Shown piece after piece: positions 1-11,205 of a stretch of 64,000 bases of DNA (position 1 is its first letter; every line of letters starts with the position of its first letter). This stretch comes from Schistocerca nitens (Eukaryota > Arthropoda > Insecta > Orthoptera > Acrididae), in NCBI RefSeq assembly GCF_023898315.1, contig NC_064622.1, forward strand, positions 277,751,503 to 277,815,502, read 5' to 3'. The notes beneath the pieces were generated by a model that worked only from the letters and a program-made list of their open reading frames with translations, was not told where the DNA came from and searched no databases. The position numbers and the translations under genes were made by a program.

Positions 1-203
1 TGTCCATTGCGTCTAGTGAGTCCTCCATTATTAAAATGTGTTTCATTTCCTTCTGTCCTGGGGTATTACTCGAATTCTTGAGAAGTAAAGCAAGTCACAC
101 AGTTCAAGACTGCCCACACCCAGGGGCAAAGAGCGCGTGGGAGGAGGGCACACATCCCCCCTTCCCCTGCCCCTTAGCTCTCAGGGACACCAATGTAGGA
201 GAA

Positions 204-310
204 GATAGATTGCTGCTTACTGTAAAGACGACACATTAGGTTGAAGACAGGAACAATTTAAAGACACGTACATGAAGATTTCGGCCACAGTCTTCATCAG
301 CAAAAGAGAA

Positions 311-368
<58 letters not shown>

Positions 369-467
369 CAAGCACACCTCATGCACAAATGACCACCATC
401 TCCAGCATCTCGAGCTGGAGATGGCACTCCAGTCTAAGATGCTGGAGTTGGCTGTTATGTGTGCATG

Positions 468-517
<50 letters not shown>

Positions 518-625
518 CTGTTTTGCTGATGAAGGCTGTGGCTGAAAGCTTTATGCAAGTGTCTTAATTGTAACTGTCTGCAACGTAACGTGTCTTCTTT
601 ATGGTAAGTAGCAATCTTTCTGTTC
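204..625. repeat. Fold-back (inverted-repeat) element with CA/TG core
   Basis: Two arms of about 105 bp (about 204-310 and 516-625) are imperfect reverse complements. The left arm contains CAGTCTTCATCAGCAAAAG and the right arm TTTTGCTGATGAAGGCTGTG. Between them are a (CA)n run (about 311-366), a central hairpin around CCATCTCCAGCATCTCGAGC, and a (TG)n run (about 470-515). The outer ends read GATTGCTGCTTACTGTAAAG and CTTTATGGTAAGTAGCAATC. The same end motif occurs at about 27,015-27,150, so this is a dispersed family. There is no credible coding capacity; the reading frames here are translated dinucleotide repeats. Confidence 0.75.
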
Positions 626-1059
626 CCACATTGTGGATATAATGTAGTCATGTCTTTTTCTTTCAAGAAAATGATTTAAAAGCCGGTGTTATGCAGTTTT
701 TTAATGGGATCAGAAGTGGAAATTTTTTATGGCTACTTACAAGTCGCTATTCATCTTCCAAAATATTAAGGTACTCTATACCCTCGGGTACAAACTATCA
801 TACAGGCACCCTTGCATCAGTTGGTAATTACTAGGACTGCGTTTCTGAAATTAGTTTTCTAGATTCTGTCCTACTATTGGCTTCTGCTGATTTTGTTGTC
901 TTTCTTGAATATAGCCAAGAAAACTTGGTAAATGCATCATTAATACTTAGAATCTAATTGTATCTTGTGTCAGTTGACAGAAATGGTCCCAGTTGATTGA
1001 AATGATCCAATGTGATACATGTTATATAACAGCTCACTCTCATTGAATAAAGAGTAAAG
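626..1059. other. Non-coding stretch
   Basis: AT-rich sequence between the fold-back element and the gypsy remnant. I see no gene, RNA or recognisable repeat. It may contain further decayed 3' gypsy sequence (integrase or LTR) that is no longer readable. Confidence 0.4.
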
Positions 1060-2046
1060 GAAACTTTCCTTCTTTCTTATTCACAATCAAGCATTTTACA
1101 CAATACACAATCATTCTTTTTCACCTTGTCAGTCACATCTTAGTATATAAGAATCTTGTTTTCCTTCCTTTTTAGTTCCCTTAACAGCATAACATACCTT
1201 CTTATGCACAAGCATGATGATTTGATGCTGCATAGTGTACAGAACACTGAAGTCTCTATTTTGCCATTGGATTTGAAAAGAATTCCATGTCTCACTAAAA
1301 AGTTTTCACAAGGTTGTTCTTTGAGAATGTTCTTGACTGCTGGCAAAGCATCGTCTCACTCGAGCTTCCCTGATCTGAGCTGGTAAAGCATTTCTGAAAG
1401 CAAACAGTGGATTTACACAGCAGATTAGAGCATCTACATGTTTCACCCTAGAAACATGCCAGAGTTCAATAGTGCAGGAATACTCTTCTAAGACTAAGGC
1501 CCTTCTTGCTATTTTTAGTGCAAGTGCTTCTTATCCATGGTCTTTTGTACTGAAACATGATCTGTTACAATTTAACGATGTAATCCCAGTAACTACACCA
1601 AGAATTACTTTAAGATATTAACATCAGCCATGAGTTCAAGCTCATAACTACTGTGTTTTTTCCTTTTGGAGTGATTTTCTTTTACTCATGTAAAAAGCTA
1701 GATGAAAGTTATCATCTGGTGATTTTAGTAATATCACAGCTCCAAAGCTTTCTTTGCTAGCACTTCAGTTTAGCTCAGTATTGTATTTTGGTTATAGACT
1801 TTTAAAACCGGATCTTATGAACAGATATCTTTGTATAATCAAATCTGCTTGTCTTCAAACTTATCTTCCTGATTATTCCTCAGTAAATTACTCAGGCATT
1901 TGACAACTGTAGAGTAATTTGAGATGAACATCATAAAATATCCAGTTAGCTTTAGAAAGCACATCTTTAATTTTCATGTCATTATCAGTGTTGGATACAT
2001 AAAAAATTTTGATAGCAATTTCATTTTTCGAACCACTGTCTATAGG
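1060..2046 (-). mobile_element. Ty3/gypsy-type LTR retrotransposon remnant, RT end to integrase start
   Basis: Read on the minus strand with several frameshifts and stops, this gives recognisable gypsy pol pieces in order. The end of the reverse transcriptase is at about 2,035-1,900 (LTGYFMMFISNYSTVVK, LSNLLRNNQEDKFEDKQ). The connection is DPVLKVYN. The RNase H is at about 1,760-1,420 (SFGAVILLKSPDDN, FYMSKRKSL, KIARRALVLEEYSCTIE, HVDALICC). The start of the integrase is at about 1,330-1,150 (VRHGILFKSNGK). The upstream part of the same RT lies 6.5 kb away at 8,558-8,960 because a LINE inserted between them. Reading across that junction keeps one frame (KLYVDSG then SKNEIAIKIF). It is inactive. 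No LTR was identified. Confidence 0.8.
2033..2046. repeat. Target-site duplication of LINE copy A (left)
   Basis: CCACTGTCTATAGG here is matched by CCACTATCTACATA at 8,558-8,571. Both lie immediately outside the ends of LINE copy A and within the gypsy RT. Confidence 0.6.
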
Positions 2047-4069
2047 TTTAATAATGAATAAGAATATAGGAATGTTGGTAAGCTACTATGAAAAGCACAG
2101 TGAACACATTATTGTAGCCAAGACAGACAAGAAGCCAGGCCTACCACAGTAGTACAAGTTTATGTGCCAACTACATCTGCAGATGATGAAGAGATTGAAG
2201 AAATGTTTGAGGTAAGAAAAATGATTCAGATAGTGATTTAATTGTGATAGGAGACTGGAATTCGACAGTAGAAAAATGAAGAATAGGAAAAATTATAGGT
2301 AAATATGGACTGGGGGAAAGGAATGGAAGAGGGCATCTGGTAGAGTTTTGCACAGAGCATAGTTTAATCATCACCGGCATTTGGTTTAAGAGAAGATTGT
2401 ATATGTGGAAGAGATCTGAAGACATCAGAAGGTTTCAGATTGATTATATAATGATAAGGAAGAAATACAGAAACCAAATTTTAAATTTTAAGACATTTCC
2501 AGGTCCAGATGTGGACTCTGACCACAATTTATTGGTAATGAACTGTAGATTAAAACTGAAGAAATTGGAAAAAGATAGGAAATTAATGAAATGGGACCCG
2601 GTAAGTTGAAAGAACCAGAGATTGTTGAGGGCTTCAGAGGGAGCATAAGGCAGTGATTGACTAGAACGGGGGAAAGGATTACAGTTGAAGACAAAAGGGT
2701 AGCTTTAAGAGATGAAATAGTGAAGACAGAAGAGGATCAAATAGCTAAAAAGACAAGGCCTAGGAGGAATCTTTCAATAACAGAAGAGATACTGAATTTA
2801 ACTGATGAAAGGAGAAAATTTAAAAATGAAGCAGACGAAAGAGAATACAAACATTTAAAAAATTGAGATTGACAGGAAGTGCAAAATTGCTAAGCAGGAA
2901 TGGCTACAGGACAAATGTAAGGATTATGAAGCATATTTCAGTAGGGGAAAGATAGACACTGCCTACAAGAAAATTGTGGAAGCCTTTGGGGGAAAGGAGT
3001 TGTCTGAATATCAAGAGCTCAAATGGTAAACCGGTCCTAAGCAAAGGAGGGAAAGCAGAAAGGTGGAAGGAGTATATAGAGGGTCTATACAAGAGAGATG
3101 AACTTGAAAGCATTATTTAGAGAGGGAAGTGGATGTATATGAAGATGAGATGGGAGATGATATACTGTGAGAAGAATTTGACAAAGCTCTGAAAGATCTA
3201 TGTTGAAGCAATGACCCAGGAGTAAATGACATTCTGTTGGAACTACTGATAGCTTGGGAGAGCCAGCCACGACAAAAATTTTTCATCTGGTGTGCAAGAT
3301 GTACGAGACACGTGAAATATTCCAATATTTCAAGAATAATGTGGTAATTATAATTCCAAAGAAAGCAGTTGCTGACAGGTGTGAAAATTACTGAACTGTC
3401 AGTTTAATTATCCATGGTTGAATGATACTAACACAAATTCTTTACAGAAGAGTGGAAAAAATGGTAGAAGCAGACCCCAGGGAAGATCAGTTTGGATTCC
3501 AGAGAAGTGTAGGAATACGTAAGTCAGTACTGACCCTACAGTTTATCTTTGAAGATAGATTAAGGAAAGGCAAACCTACATTTATAGCATTTGTAGATTT
3601 AGAGAAGCATTTGACAATATTGACTGGAATACTCTCTTTGAAATTCCGAAGGTAGCAGGGGTAAATTACAGGGAGTGAAAGGCTATTTACAACTTGTACA
3701 AGAACCTGATGGCAGTGATAGTAGTCAAGGGTCATGAAACGAGAGCAATGGTTAAGAAGGGAGTGAGATAGGATTATAGCCTGTTCCCAGTGTTATTCAA
3801 TCTGTATATTGAACAAGCAGTAAAAGAATCCAAAGAAAAATTGGGGTAGGAATTAAAAGTTCATGGAGAAGAAATAAGAACTTTGAGGTTTGCCAACAAC
3901 ATTGTGATTCTATCAGAGACAGCAAAGGACTTGGAAAAGCAGTTGAACAGAATGGAATTTTTTGAAGGGAGGATATACGATAAACATCAACAAAAGTAAA
4001 ACGAGGATGATGGAATGTAGTTGAATTAAATCAAGTGCTGCCAAGGGAATCAGATTAGGAAGAGAGATA

Positions 4070-7000
4070 CAAGGGCGAGTCAAATGATGTTGTTGTGGTC
4101 TTCAGTCCTGAGACTGGTTTGATGCAGTTCTCCATGCTACTCTATCCTGTACAAGCTACTTCATCTCCCAATACCTACTGCAGCCTACATCCTTCTGAAT
4201 CTGCTTAGTGTACTCATCTGGTCTCCCTCTATGATTTTTACCCTCCAGTACTAAATTGGTGATCCCTTGATGCCACAGAACATGTCCTACCAACCGATCC
4301 CTTCTTCTAGTCAAGTTGTGTCACAAACTCCTCTTCTACCCAATTCTATTCAATACCTCCTCAATAGTTATGTGATCTACCCATCTAATCTTCAGCATTC
4401 TTCTGTAGCACCACATTTCGAAAGTTTCTATTCTCTTCTTGTCCAAACTATTTATCGTCCATGTTTCACTTCCATACATGGCTACACTCCATACAAATAC
4501 TTTCAGAAACGACTTCCTGACACTTAAATCTATACTCGATGTTAACAAATTTCTCTTCTTCAGAAACACTTTCCTTGACATTGCCAGTCTACATTTTATA
4601 TCCTCTCTACTTCGACCTTCATCAGTTATTTTGCTTCCCAAATAGCCAAACTCCTTTACTACTTAAAGTGTCTCATTTTTTAATCTAATTCCCTCAGCAT
4701 CACCCGACTTAATTCGACTACATTCCATTATCCTTGTTTTGCTTTTGTTGATGTTCATCTTATATCCTCCTTTCAAGACACTGTCCATTCCATTCAACTG
4801 CTCTTCCAAGTCCTTTGCTGTCTCTGATAGAATTACAATGTCATCAGCGAACCTCAAAGTTTTTATTTCTTCTCCATGGATTTTAATACCTACTCCAAAC
4901 TTTTCTTTTGTTTCCTTTACTGCTTGCTCAATATACAGATTGAATAGCATCGGGGAGAGGTTACAACCCTGCCTCACTCCCTTCCCAACCACAGCTTCCA
5001 TTTCATGTCCCTCGACTCTTATAACTGCCATCTGGTTTCTGTACAAATTGTAAACAGCCTTTCGCTCCCTGTATTTTACCCCTGCCACCTTCAGAATTTG
5101 AAAGAGAGTATTCCATTCAACATTGTCAAAACCTTTCTGTAAGTCTACAAATGCTAGAAACGTTGGTTTGCCTTTCCATAATCTTTCTTCTAAGATAAGT
5201 CGTAGGGTCAGTATTGCCTCACGTGTTCCAACATTTCCACGGAATCCAAACTGATCTTCCCAGAGATCGGCTTCTACCAGTTTTTCCATTCGTCTGTAAA
5301 GAATTCGTGTTAGTATTTTGCAGCTGTGACTTATTAAACTGATAGTTTGGTAATTTTCACATCTGTCAACACCTGCTTTCTTTGGGATTGGAATTATTAT
5401 ACTCTTCTTGAAGTCTGAGGGAATTTCACCTGTCTCATACATCTTGCTCACCAGATGGTAGAGTTTTCTCAGGACTGGCTCTCCCAAGGCTGTCAGTAGT
5501 TCTAATGGATTGTTGTCTACTTCCGGGGCCTTGTTTCGGCTTAGGTCTTTCAGTGCTCTGTCAAACTCTTCACGCAGTATCATATCTTCCATTTCATCTT
5601 CATCTACATCCTCTTCCATTTCCATGATATTGTCCTCAAGAACATCGCCCCTGTATAGACCCTCTAATACTCCTACAACCTTTCTGCTTTCCCTTCTTTG
5701 CTTAGAACTGGGTTTCCATCTGCGCTCTTGATATTCATGCAAGTGGTTCTCTTTTCTCCAAAGGTCTCTTTAATTTTCCTGTAGACAGTATCTATCGTAC
5801 ATTTGTCCTCTAGCCATCCCTGCTTAGCCATTTTGCACTTCCTGTCAATCTCATTTTTGAGACGTTTGTATTCCTTTTTGCCTGCTTCACTTACTGCATT
5901 ATTGTATTTTCTCCTTTCATCAATTAAATTCCGTATCTCTTCTGTTACCCAAGGATTTCTACTAGCCCACGTCTTTTTATCTACTTGATCCTCTGCTGCC
6001 TTCACTATTTCATTCCTCAAAGCTACCCATTCCTCTTCTACTGTATTTCTTTCCCCCATTTCTGTCAATTGTTCCCTTATGCTCTCCCTGAAACTCTGTA
6101 CAACCTCTGGTTCTTTCAGTTTCCCACCTTTTTGCAGTTTCTTCAGTTTTAATCTACAGTTCATAACTAATAGATTGTGGTCAGAGTCCACATCTGCCCA
6201 TGGAAATGTCTTACAATTTAAAATCTGGTTCCTAAGTCTCTGTCTTACCATTACATATCCTATCTGAAACCTTCTAGTATCTCCAGGCTTCTTCCATGTA
6301 TACAATCTTCTTTTATGATTCTTGAACCAAGTGTTAGCTATGATTAAGTTATGCTCTGTGCAAAATTCTAACAGGCAGCTTCCTCTTTCATTTCTTAGCC
6401 CCAATCCATATTCACCTACTACGTTTCCTTCTCTTCCTTTTCCTACTGTTGAATTCCAGTCACCCATGACTATTAAATTTTCGTCTCCCTTCACTACCTG
6501 AATAATTTCTTTTATCTAATCATACATTTCATCAATTTCTTCATCATCTGCAGAGCTAGTTGGCATATAAACTTGTACTACTGTAGTAGGCGTGGGCTTT
6601 GTGTGTATCTTGGCCACAATAATGCGTTCACTGTGCTGTTTGTAGTAGCTTTCCCGCACTCCTATTTTTTTTTATTTTCGAGTCAATTGAAAACCTTAAA
6701 TATTTTTTAAAATATTATTTATTGTGCAGAAGTGGTACAAACCTGTATCAGTTTTCAACATAATCTCCCCCATGCTCAATGCAAGTCCTCTAACACTTAC
6801 AAAGTGCATTAATTCCTTTAGAAAAAAATTCTTTTGGTAGTCTGCGCAACCACTCATGCACCGCGTGGCGTACTTCTTTATCAGAACGGAACTTCTTTCC
6901 TCTCATTGCGTCTTTGAGTGGTCCAAACATATGGAAATCACTTGGGGGCAAGGTCTGGTGAGTATGGTGTATGAGGAAGACACTCAAAATGCAGGGCTGT

Positions 7001-7973
7001 GATTGTTGTACAGGCAGTGTGGGGCCTTGCATTGTCATCCTGCAAAAGGACGCCTGCTGACAGCAATCCACGTCGCTCTGATTTGATTGCAGGCAGCAGA
7101 TGATTTTTTAGGAGATCTGTGTATAATGCACTGGTGACAGTGGTTCCTCTAGGCATGTAATGCTCCAAAATGACGCCGTTTGTTGTCCCAAAAGAGTGTC
7201 AGCATAACCTTCCCTGCTGATGGTTCTGTTCGAAACTTCTTTGATTTTGGTGATGAGGAATGGTGCCATTCCTTGCTCGCTCTCTTCATTTCCGGTTGGT
7301 GGAAGTGAACCCAGGTTTTGTCCCCAGTAACAATTCTTGCAAGGAAGCCATCACCTTCTTGTTCAAAGTGCCGAAGAAGTTCTTCACAAGTATCAACGCG
7401 TCATTCTCTCATTTCAGGAGGCAGCTGCCATGGCACACATCTTGCAGACACTTTGTGAAACTGGAGCACATTATGCACAATGTGATGTGCTGACCCACAG
7501 CTAATCTGTAAACATGCTGCAATGTCATTCAGTGTCACTGCAGTTTTCCTTCACTATGACTTCAACTGCTGCAATTTTCTGCAGAGTCACAACTCGTTGT
7601 GCCTAACTTGGATGAGGAGCATCTTCCACAGAAGTCACACCATTGGCAAACTTCCTACTGCATTCGTATACTTGCTGCTGTGACAAAAATGCATCACTGT
7701 ACTAAAGCTTCATTCGTCAATAAATTTCAGTAGTTTTCACACCTTCACTACGCAAAAACCGAATAACAGAATACTGTTCTTCCCTGGTGCAAGTCACAAG
7801 TGGGGCAGCCATCTTTATATTGATACTGCGATGGTGTGCATGCATCTGCACTATGTTGCCACCTACAGGCCGTTCTGCACGCTGTTTGTAGCACGCTTAC
7901 CAACTTACAGGATAACGGTGCGAAATTTCGATTTGTTATTACAAATTTAAGGTTTTCATTTGACTCACCCTCG
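4070..7973 (-). mobile_element. Mariner element, split by LINE copy B
   Basis: The terminal inverted repeats are CAAGGGCGAGTCAAATGA (4,070-4,087) and, read from the right end, CGAGGGTGAGTCAAATGA (7,973 inward), with TA duplications at 4,068-4,069 and 7,974-7,975. Without the LINE the element is about 1.3 kb, the usual mariner length. The minus strand encodes a broken transposase: an N-terminal helix-turn-helix region (about 7,800-7,500), TGDKTWVHFHQPE with the first catalytic Asp (about 7,320), VLLQDDNARPHTA with the second, SPDLAPSDFHMFGPLK with the third, and a C-terminus about 6,790-6,850. Frameshifts and stops make it inactive. The third-Asp motif and general architecture are those of DD34D mariners. 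Confidence 0.9.
4088..6678 (-). mobile_element. RTE-like LINE copy B inserted in the mariner left end
   Basis: A 2.59-kb LINE in reverse orientation. Its target-site duplication is CGAGTCAAATGA (4,076-4,087) versus CGAGTCAATTGA (6,679-6,690), inside the mariner terminal repeat. Three long frames cover it. At 6,494-5,673 is the endonuclease (IVMGDWNSTVG, DSDHNLLVMN) plus a linker. At 5,742-4,663 is the reverse transcriptase (FLAFVDLQKGFD, GKGVRQGCNLSPMLFNLYIE, LRFADDIVILS). At 4,641-4,336 is the C-terminal domain (VAMYGSETWTINSLDKKRIE, MWCYRRMLKIRWVDH). One frameshift near 5,700 and an in-frame TAA at about 4,663-4,665 break it. The first part of the endonuclease is absent. Craniofacial-development-protein-2-like endonuclease and this RT order fit the RTE side of LINEs. 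The clade call is inference. Confidence 0.92.
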
Positions 7974-8557
7974 TACTTAAAGTAGTTGACGAGTTTTGCG
8001 ATTTGGGCAGTTAAATAAGTGAGAATGGCCAAAGTAGAGAGGATATAATACGTGGACTGGCAGTGGCAAGTAAAGCATTTCTGAAGAAGAGAAATCTGTT
8101 AACATCAAGTATAGATTTAAGTGTTAGGAAGTCTTTTCTGAATGTATTTGTCTGGTGTGTCACCATGTACAGTAATAAAACATGAACAATAACAAGTTTA
8201 GATAAAAAGAGAATATAAGCTTTCGAAATGTGGTGCTACAGAAGAATGTTTAAGATTAGATGGGTTGATCATGTAACTAATGGGGAAGTACTCAACAGAA
8301 TTGGGGAGACAAGGAATTTGTGGCACAACTTGACCAAAAGAAGGGATTGGTTGATAGGACACATTCTGAGACATCAAGAGATTACCAATTTAGTATTTGA
8401 GGGAAGTGTGGGAGTAAAAATCAGAGGGGAAACCAAAGGATGAATACAGGAAGCAGATTTAGAAAGATGTAGGTTGCAGTAGTTATTTGGGTAGGATAGA
8501 GTAACCTGGAGAGCTGCATCAAATTAGTCTTTTGAGTGAAGACCACAACAACAACGA

Positions 8558-8960
8558 CCACTATCTACATACAATTTATTGAAGATTGCTCCCAATTCCA
8601 CTAATGAAAATGAATCTTCAATAAACGATTTCGTAGCATCAAGTTTGCCAGCTTTTGACAAAAAAGCAAAATGAAAAAATTCTCAAGCATTTATGATTTT
8701 TCCGTCATCTGGAACTGCTTTGAAAATTGAGTTGGGTAATGATTTAATGGCTTCAACGAATGGGAAAGCTATATTTTCATTTACTTTTTTGATTTCACCT
8801 GATGATGTCATTCTCTGATATGTTATCAACTTGCTTCACTCTTCAAAATGTTCCAAAATTGCAAATAGTGAATGCTGTACAGTATAATGTCTCAAAATTA
8901 ATGTGAAGATAAACCAGTTATTGTGAGTTACAACTCAACAGACAACATTTAAATAAGTTT
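8558..8960 (-). mobile_element. Upstream half of the gypsy reverse transcriptase
   Basis: Minus-strand frame 8,830-8,559 reads through one stop: PFVEAIKSLPNSIFKAVPDD is followed by GKIINA, then AFLSKAGKLDATKSFIED and LVELGAIFNKLYVDSG. This matches the order of Ty3/gypsy RT: palm with a (degraded) YxDD, then the SKAGLKLN-type segment, then the GxIVxxxGI segment. Just upstream (8,830-8,900) CTAFTICNFGTF resembles the KTAF-x(n)-FG motif. It joins the 1,060-2,046 remnant once the LINE A insertion is removed. Confidence 0.65.
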
Positions 8961-9469
8961 CATGTGACAGTTTTTGTTTCAACAGATACTACTTCTTTCA
9001 TCACAACATTTCAAAGTTATCCTTGCATCATCCTGCAACTGTTAATCATTGATAAAAAGAGAATTCTTGTCGTAGATATGAAATCCATTGCCAGAGGCAA
9101 AAAGGCACTCAGGAAAGTTTGCCATAAATGCAAATTAGGCAGCCAAAACAGTGTCACTGCTCATTCAGTTGATTCTGGTTGCGTTCCAGAAATTTGTAGG
9201 AAAGACTGCTTCAGACTTTCACATAAGCTATTTATCATCACATTGTTTATGAACTGTAATAATTAAAACAAAACAAAACAAATAAAGGAAGAACACAGTT
9301 TGACTCTAATCTTCTCCATGAATGTAGTTTATCCATGACCATACAAAATCCCTGCAATATTTGGCTTCTTTGCTGTGTCACTAGCCTAGTCAGTATGAAA
9401 ACTTGAAATCCCCATCTGAATCCGACACTATGCAGGGTAAAGTAAAATTGTACAGCACAATTGGCTGGG
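8961..9469. other. Non-coding stretch, possible decayed gypsy
   Basis: No recognisable gene. A plus-strand open frame of 100 codons (8,964-9,266) has no family resemblance. By position the segment could hold the remaining gypsy protease/RT start in a decayed form, but I cannot show this. Confidence 0.35.
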
Positions 9470-9474
9470 AGTCC

Positions 9475-9744
9475 CTAAAGAGGGATGTTGAGCTGCCTGT
9501 TTGAAGTTCTTTCAATGGGGCACCACTTCTGTGACTTGTGTGCTCTTAACCTATCAAGTAACCTTCTGGGGAAAGGGCACCTAAGGTTTAACGTCAGAGC
9601 GAAACTATGTGCTATTCCTTTGTATCTCCACGTTGCTGAGAGGTGAAGGCAGACTGAAAAATTTCCATGGTCCAACCAGGATTTGATTCCGTAACCTCTC
9701 TGTTTCCACTTATTTGTGTTAGCACTAGACCACAAGGGCTCGAC
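9475..9744 (-). repeat. tRNA-derived SINE (family 1)
   Basis: On the minus strand a tRNA-like head carries an A-box-like GTGGTCTAGTGCTAAC and a B-box-like GGAATCAAATCC. Next comes a tail with CATGGAAATTTTTCAGTCTG and, near its end, ACACAAGTCACAGAAGTGG. The same blocks in the same order occur on the plus strand at about 43,291-43,560 (TCATGGATTTTTCAGTCTT, ACACAAGTCACCCAAGTTG). This identifies a dispersed Pol III-type element of about 270 bp. The 123-codon frame that overlaps it is incidental. Confidence 0.7.
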
Positions 9745-10309
9745 ATTGCGTATGTTGTTTTGACTATTATGGATGCAAACAATGGGGGTGGGTACAGGAC
9801 AATGAAACAAACAGATAATCCTAATAAACATCAGTCTGGAAACCAATCCTTTCCATAATATGATGAATGCACAAGTACAATTATGCCAGTATTACAGCAC
9901 TGTTAATGTCTCAGTGTACATTTATTTCGAAACACTACAATTGATGCATAAAATTACAAAGTGATAAACTACCATTATTTGACTACCATATTACCAGATA
10001 CCAAAATACCGGTGTATAACAGTTCGAAAAATGTATTGGTCGTGCCTCATCAGTACCATGGCTTTCCAGTATCCCCCAACTTGAACACAGTGGATATTTT
10101 TCGTAGGGATAGATAAAAGCTTTGGCTTATTCCAGTGCTGTTGATACTGCCCATGAACTCCAGGTATACATTGTGTATGGTTGTCAGAGCATTTAGAACA
10201 CACCTGGAATTCCTGAAAGTGTACAGGCAGCGATAAGGAGATGTGGTAAAATGTTTGTCTTTAAGTGCATATCTGCAGTTTGGATCTCAAGGATTCTGTT
10301 ATAAGGTGT
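9745..10309. other. Non-coding stretch
   Basis: No gene or recognisable repeat seen. Short frames only. Confidence 0.35.
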
Positions 10310-11205
10310 TCATACAATGAGGTGTCCTCCTAATATCGTATTGGACATCCCTTTGCCCAACTTAGTGCAGCAACTCGGGATGTGGCATGGACTCAACAAG
10401 TCATTGGGAGTACCCTGCGGAAATACTGAGCCATGCTGCCTGTATAGCTGTCCATAATTGCGAAAGTGTTGTTGGTGCAGAATTTTATGCACAAATTGAG
10501 CTCTCAATTCTGTCCTATGAATGTTCAATGGGATACGTGTTGGATCTGCGTGGCCAAATCATTTGCTCAAATTGTCCAGAATGTTCTTCAAACCAACTGC
10601 GAACAATTGTGGTCCAGTGACATGGCGCATTGTCATCTATAAAAATTCCATCTTTGAATGACTGCAAATGGTCTTCAAGTACGTATACATGAACATTTCT
10701 AATCAATGATCAGTTCAGTTTGACCAGAGGACGCAGTCTAATCTGTGTGAATACATTCCACACCATTATGGAGCCACTGGCAGCTTGCAGTGCCTTGTTG
10801 ACAACTTGGGTCCAGGGCTTTGTGGTGCCTGGACCACACTCGCACCCTACCATCAGCTCTTATAATCTGAAATTGGGACTCATCTGACCAGGCCATGGTT
10901 TTCCAGTCACATAGGATCCAACTGATATGATCACAAGCCCAGGAGAGGCACTGCAGATAATGTCACGTTGTTAGCAGAGGCACTCACATTGGTTGTCTGC
11001 TGCTGTAGCCTATTAATGACAAATTTTGCCACACTGTCTTAGCAGATATGTTCGTTGTACAGCCCACAATGATTTCTGCAGTTATTTCACCCAGTGTTGC
11101 ATGTCTGTCAGTACTGTCAACTGTACGCAAAGGCCACTGCTCTAGGTCCTTAAATGCAAGCCATCGGTCACTGTGTTGTCTGTGGCGAGTAGGCTGTTGT
11201 CGGAT
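10310..11205 (-). mobile_element. Tc1-like transposon remnant
   Basis: The minus strand reads, with frameshifts, as a Tc1 transposase: a helix-turn-helix part (WLAFKDLEQWPLRTVDSTDR, ATLGEITAEI), WSDESQFQIIRADGRVRVW with the first catalytic Asp, then GIFIDDNAPCHW with the second, then a degraded PIEH box with the Glu near 10,525 (DD34E pattern). Multiple stops make it inactive. Its start is fused directly to a mariner reading frame at about 11,205, so it either inserted into or recombined with that element. Outer inverted repeats were not resolved. Confidence 0.75.

Larger units (their letters stand above)
2047..8557 (+). mobile_element. RTE-like LINE copy A, split by a mariner (4,070-7,973)
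   Basis: The LINE occupies 2,047-4,069 and resumes at 7,976-8,557, about 2.6 kb in total. Plus-strand frames with many stops show endonuclease pieces (GDWNST, DSDHNLLVMNCRLKL), reverse transcriptase (EDQFGFQRS, FVDLEKHL, LFNLYIEQA, a degraded RFADD box reading RFANN) and the C-terminal part (SLDLSVRKSF-like, MWCYRRMFKIRWVDHVT). It ends in GAAGACCACAACAACAACG. The coding frame continues across the mariner (GIRLGREI then LKVVDEFCDLGS), so the interruption is exact. It aligns colinearly with LINE copy B but is far more decayed. It lacks the N-terminal part of the endonuclease. Confidence 0.88.

Noticed and set aside
272-666. Open frames with His/Thr or Cys/Val runs
   Set aside because: Translated (CA)n/(TG)n repeats. 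The same applies to frames over 27,493-27,813, 31,191-31,418, 35,865-36,059, 52,314-52,646 and 59,468-59,795.
8559-8830. Minus-strand frame first read as a possible host lipid-transfer-like exon (GKLDATKSFIEDSFSLVELG)
   Set aside because: After removing LINE A the frame joins clear gypsy RT/RNase H sequence and fits the RT order, so it is part of a retrotransposon.
9475-9846. 123-codon minus-strand frame
   Set aside because: Lies over a tRNA-derived SINE. The sequence is explained by the repeat.
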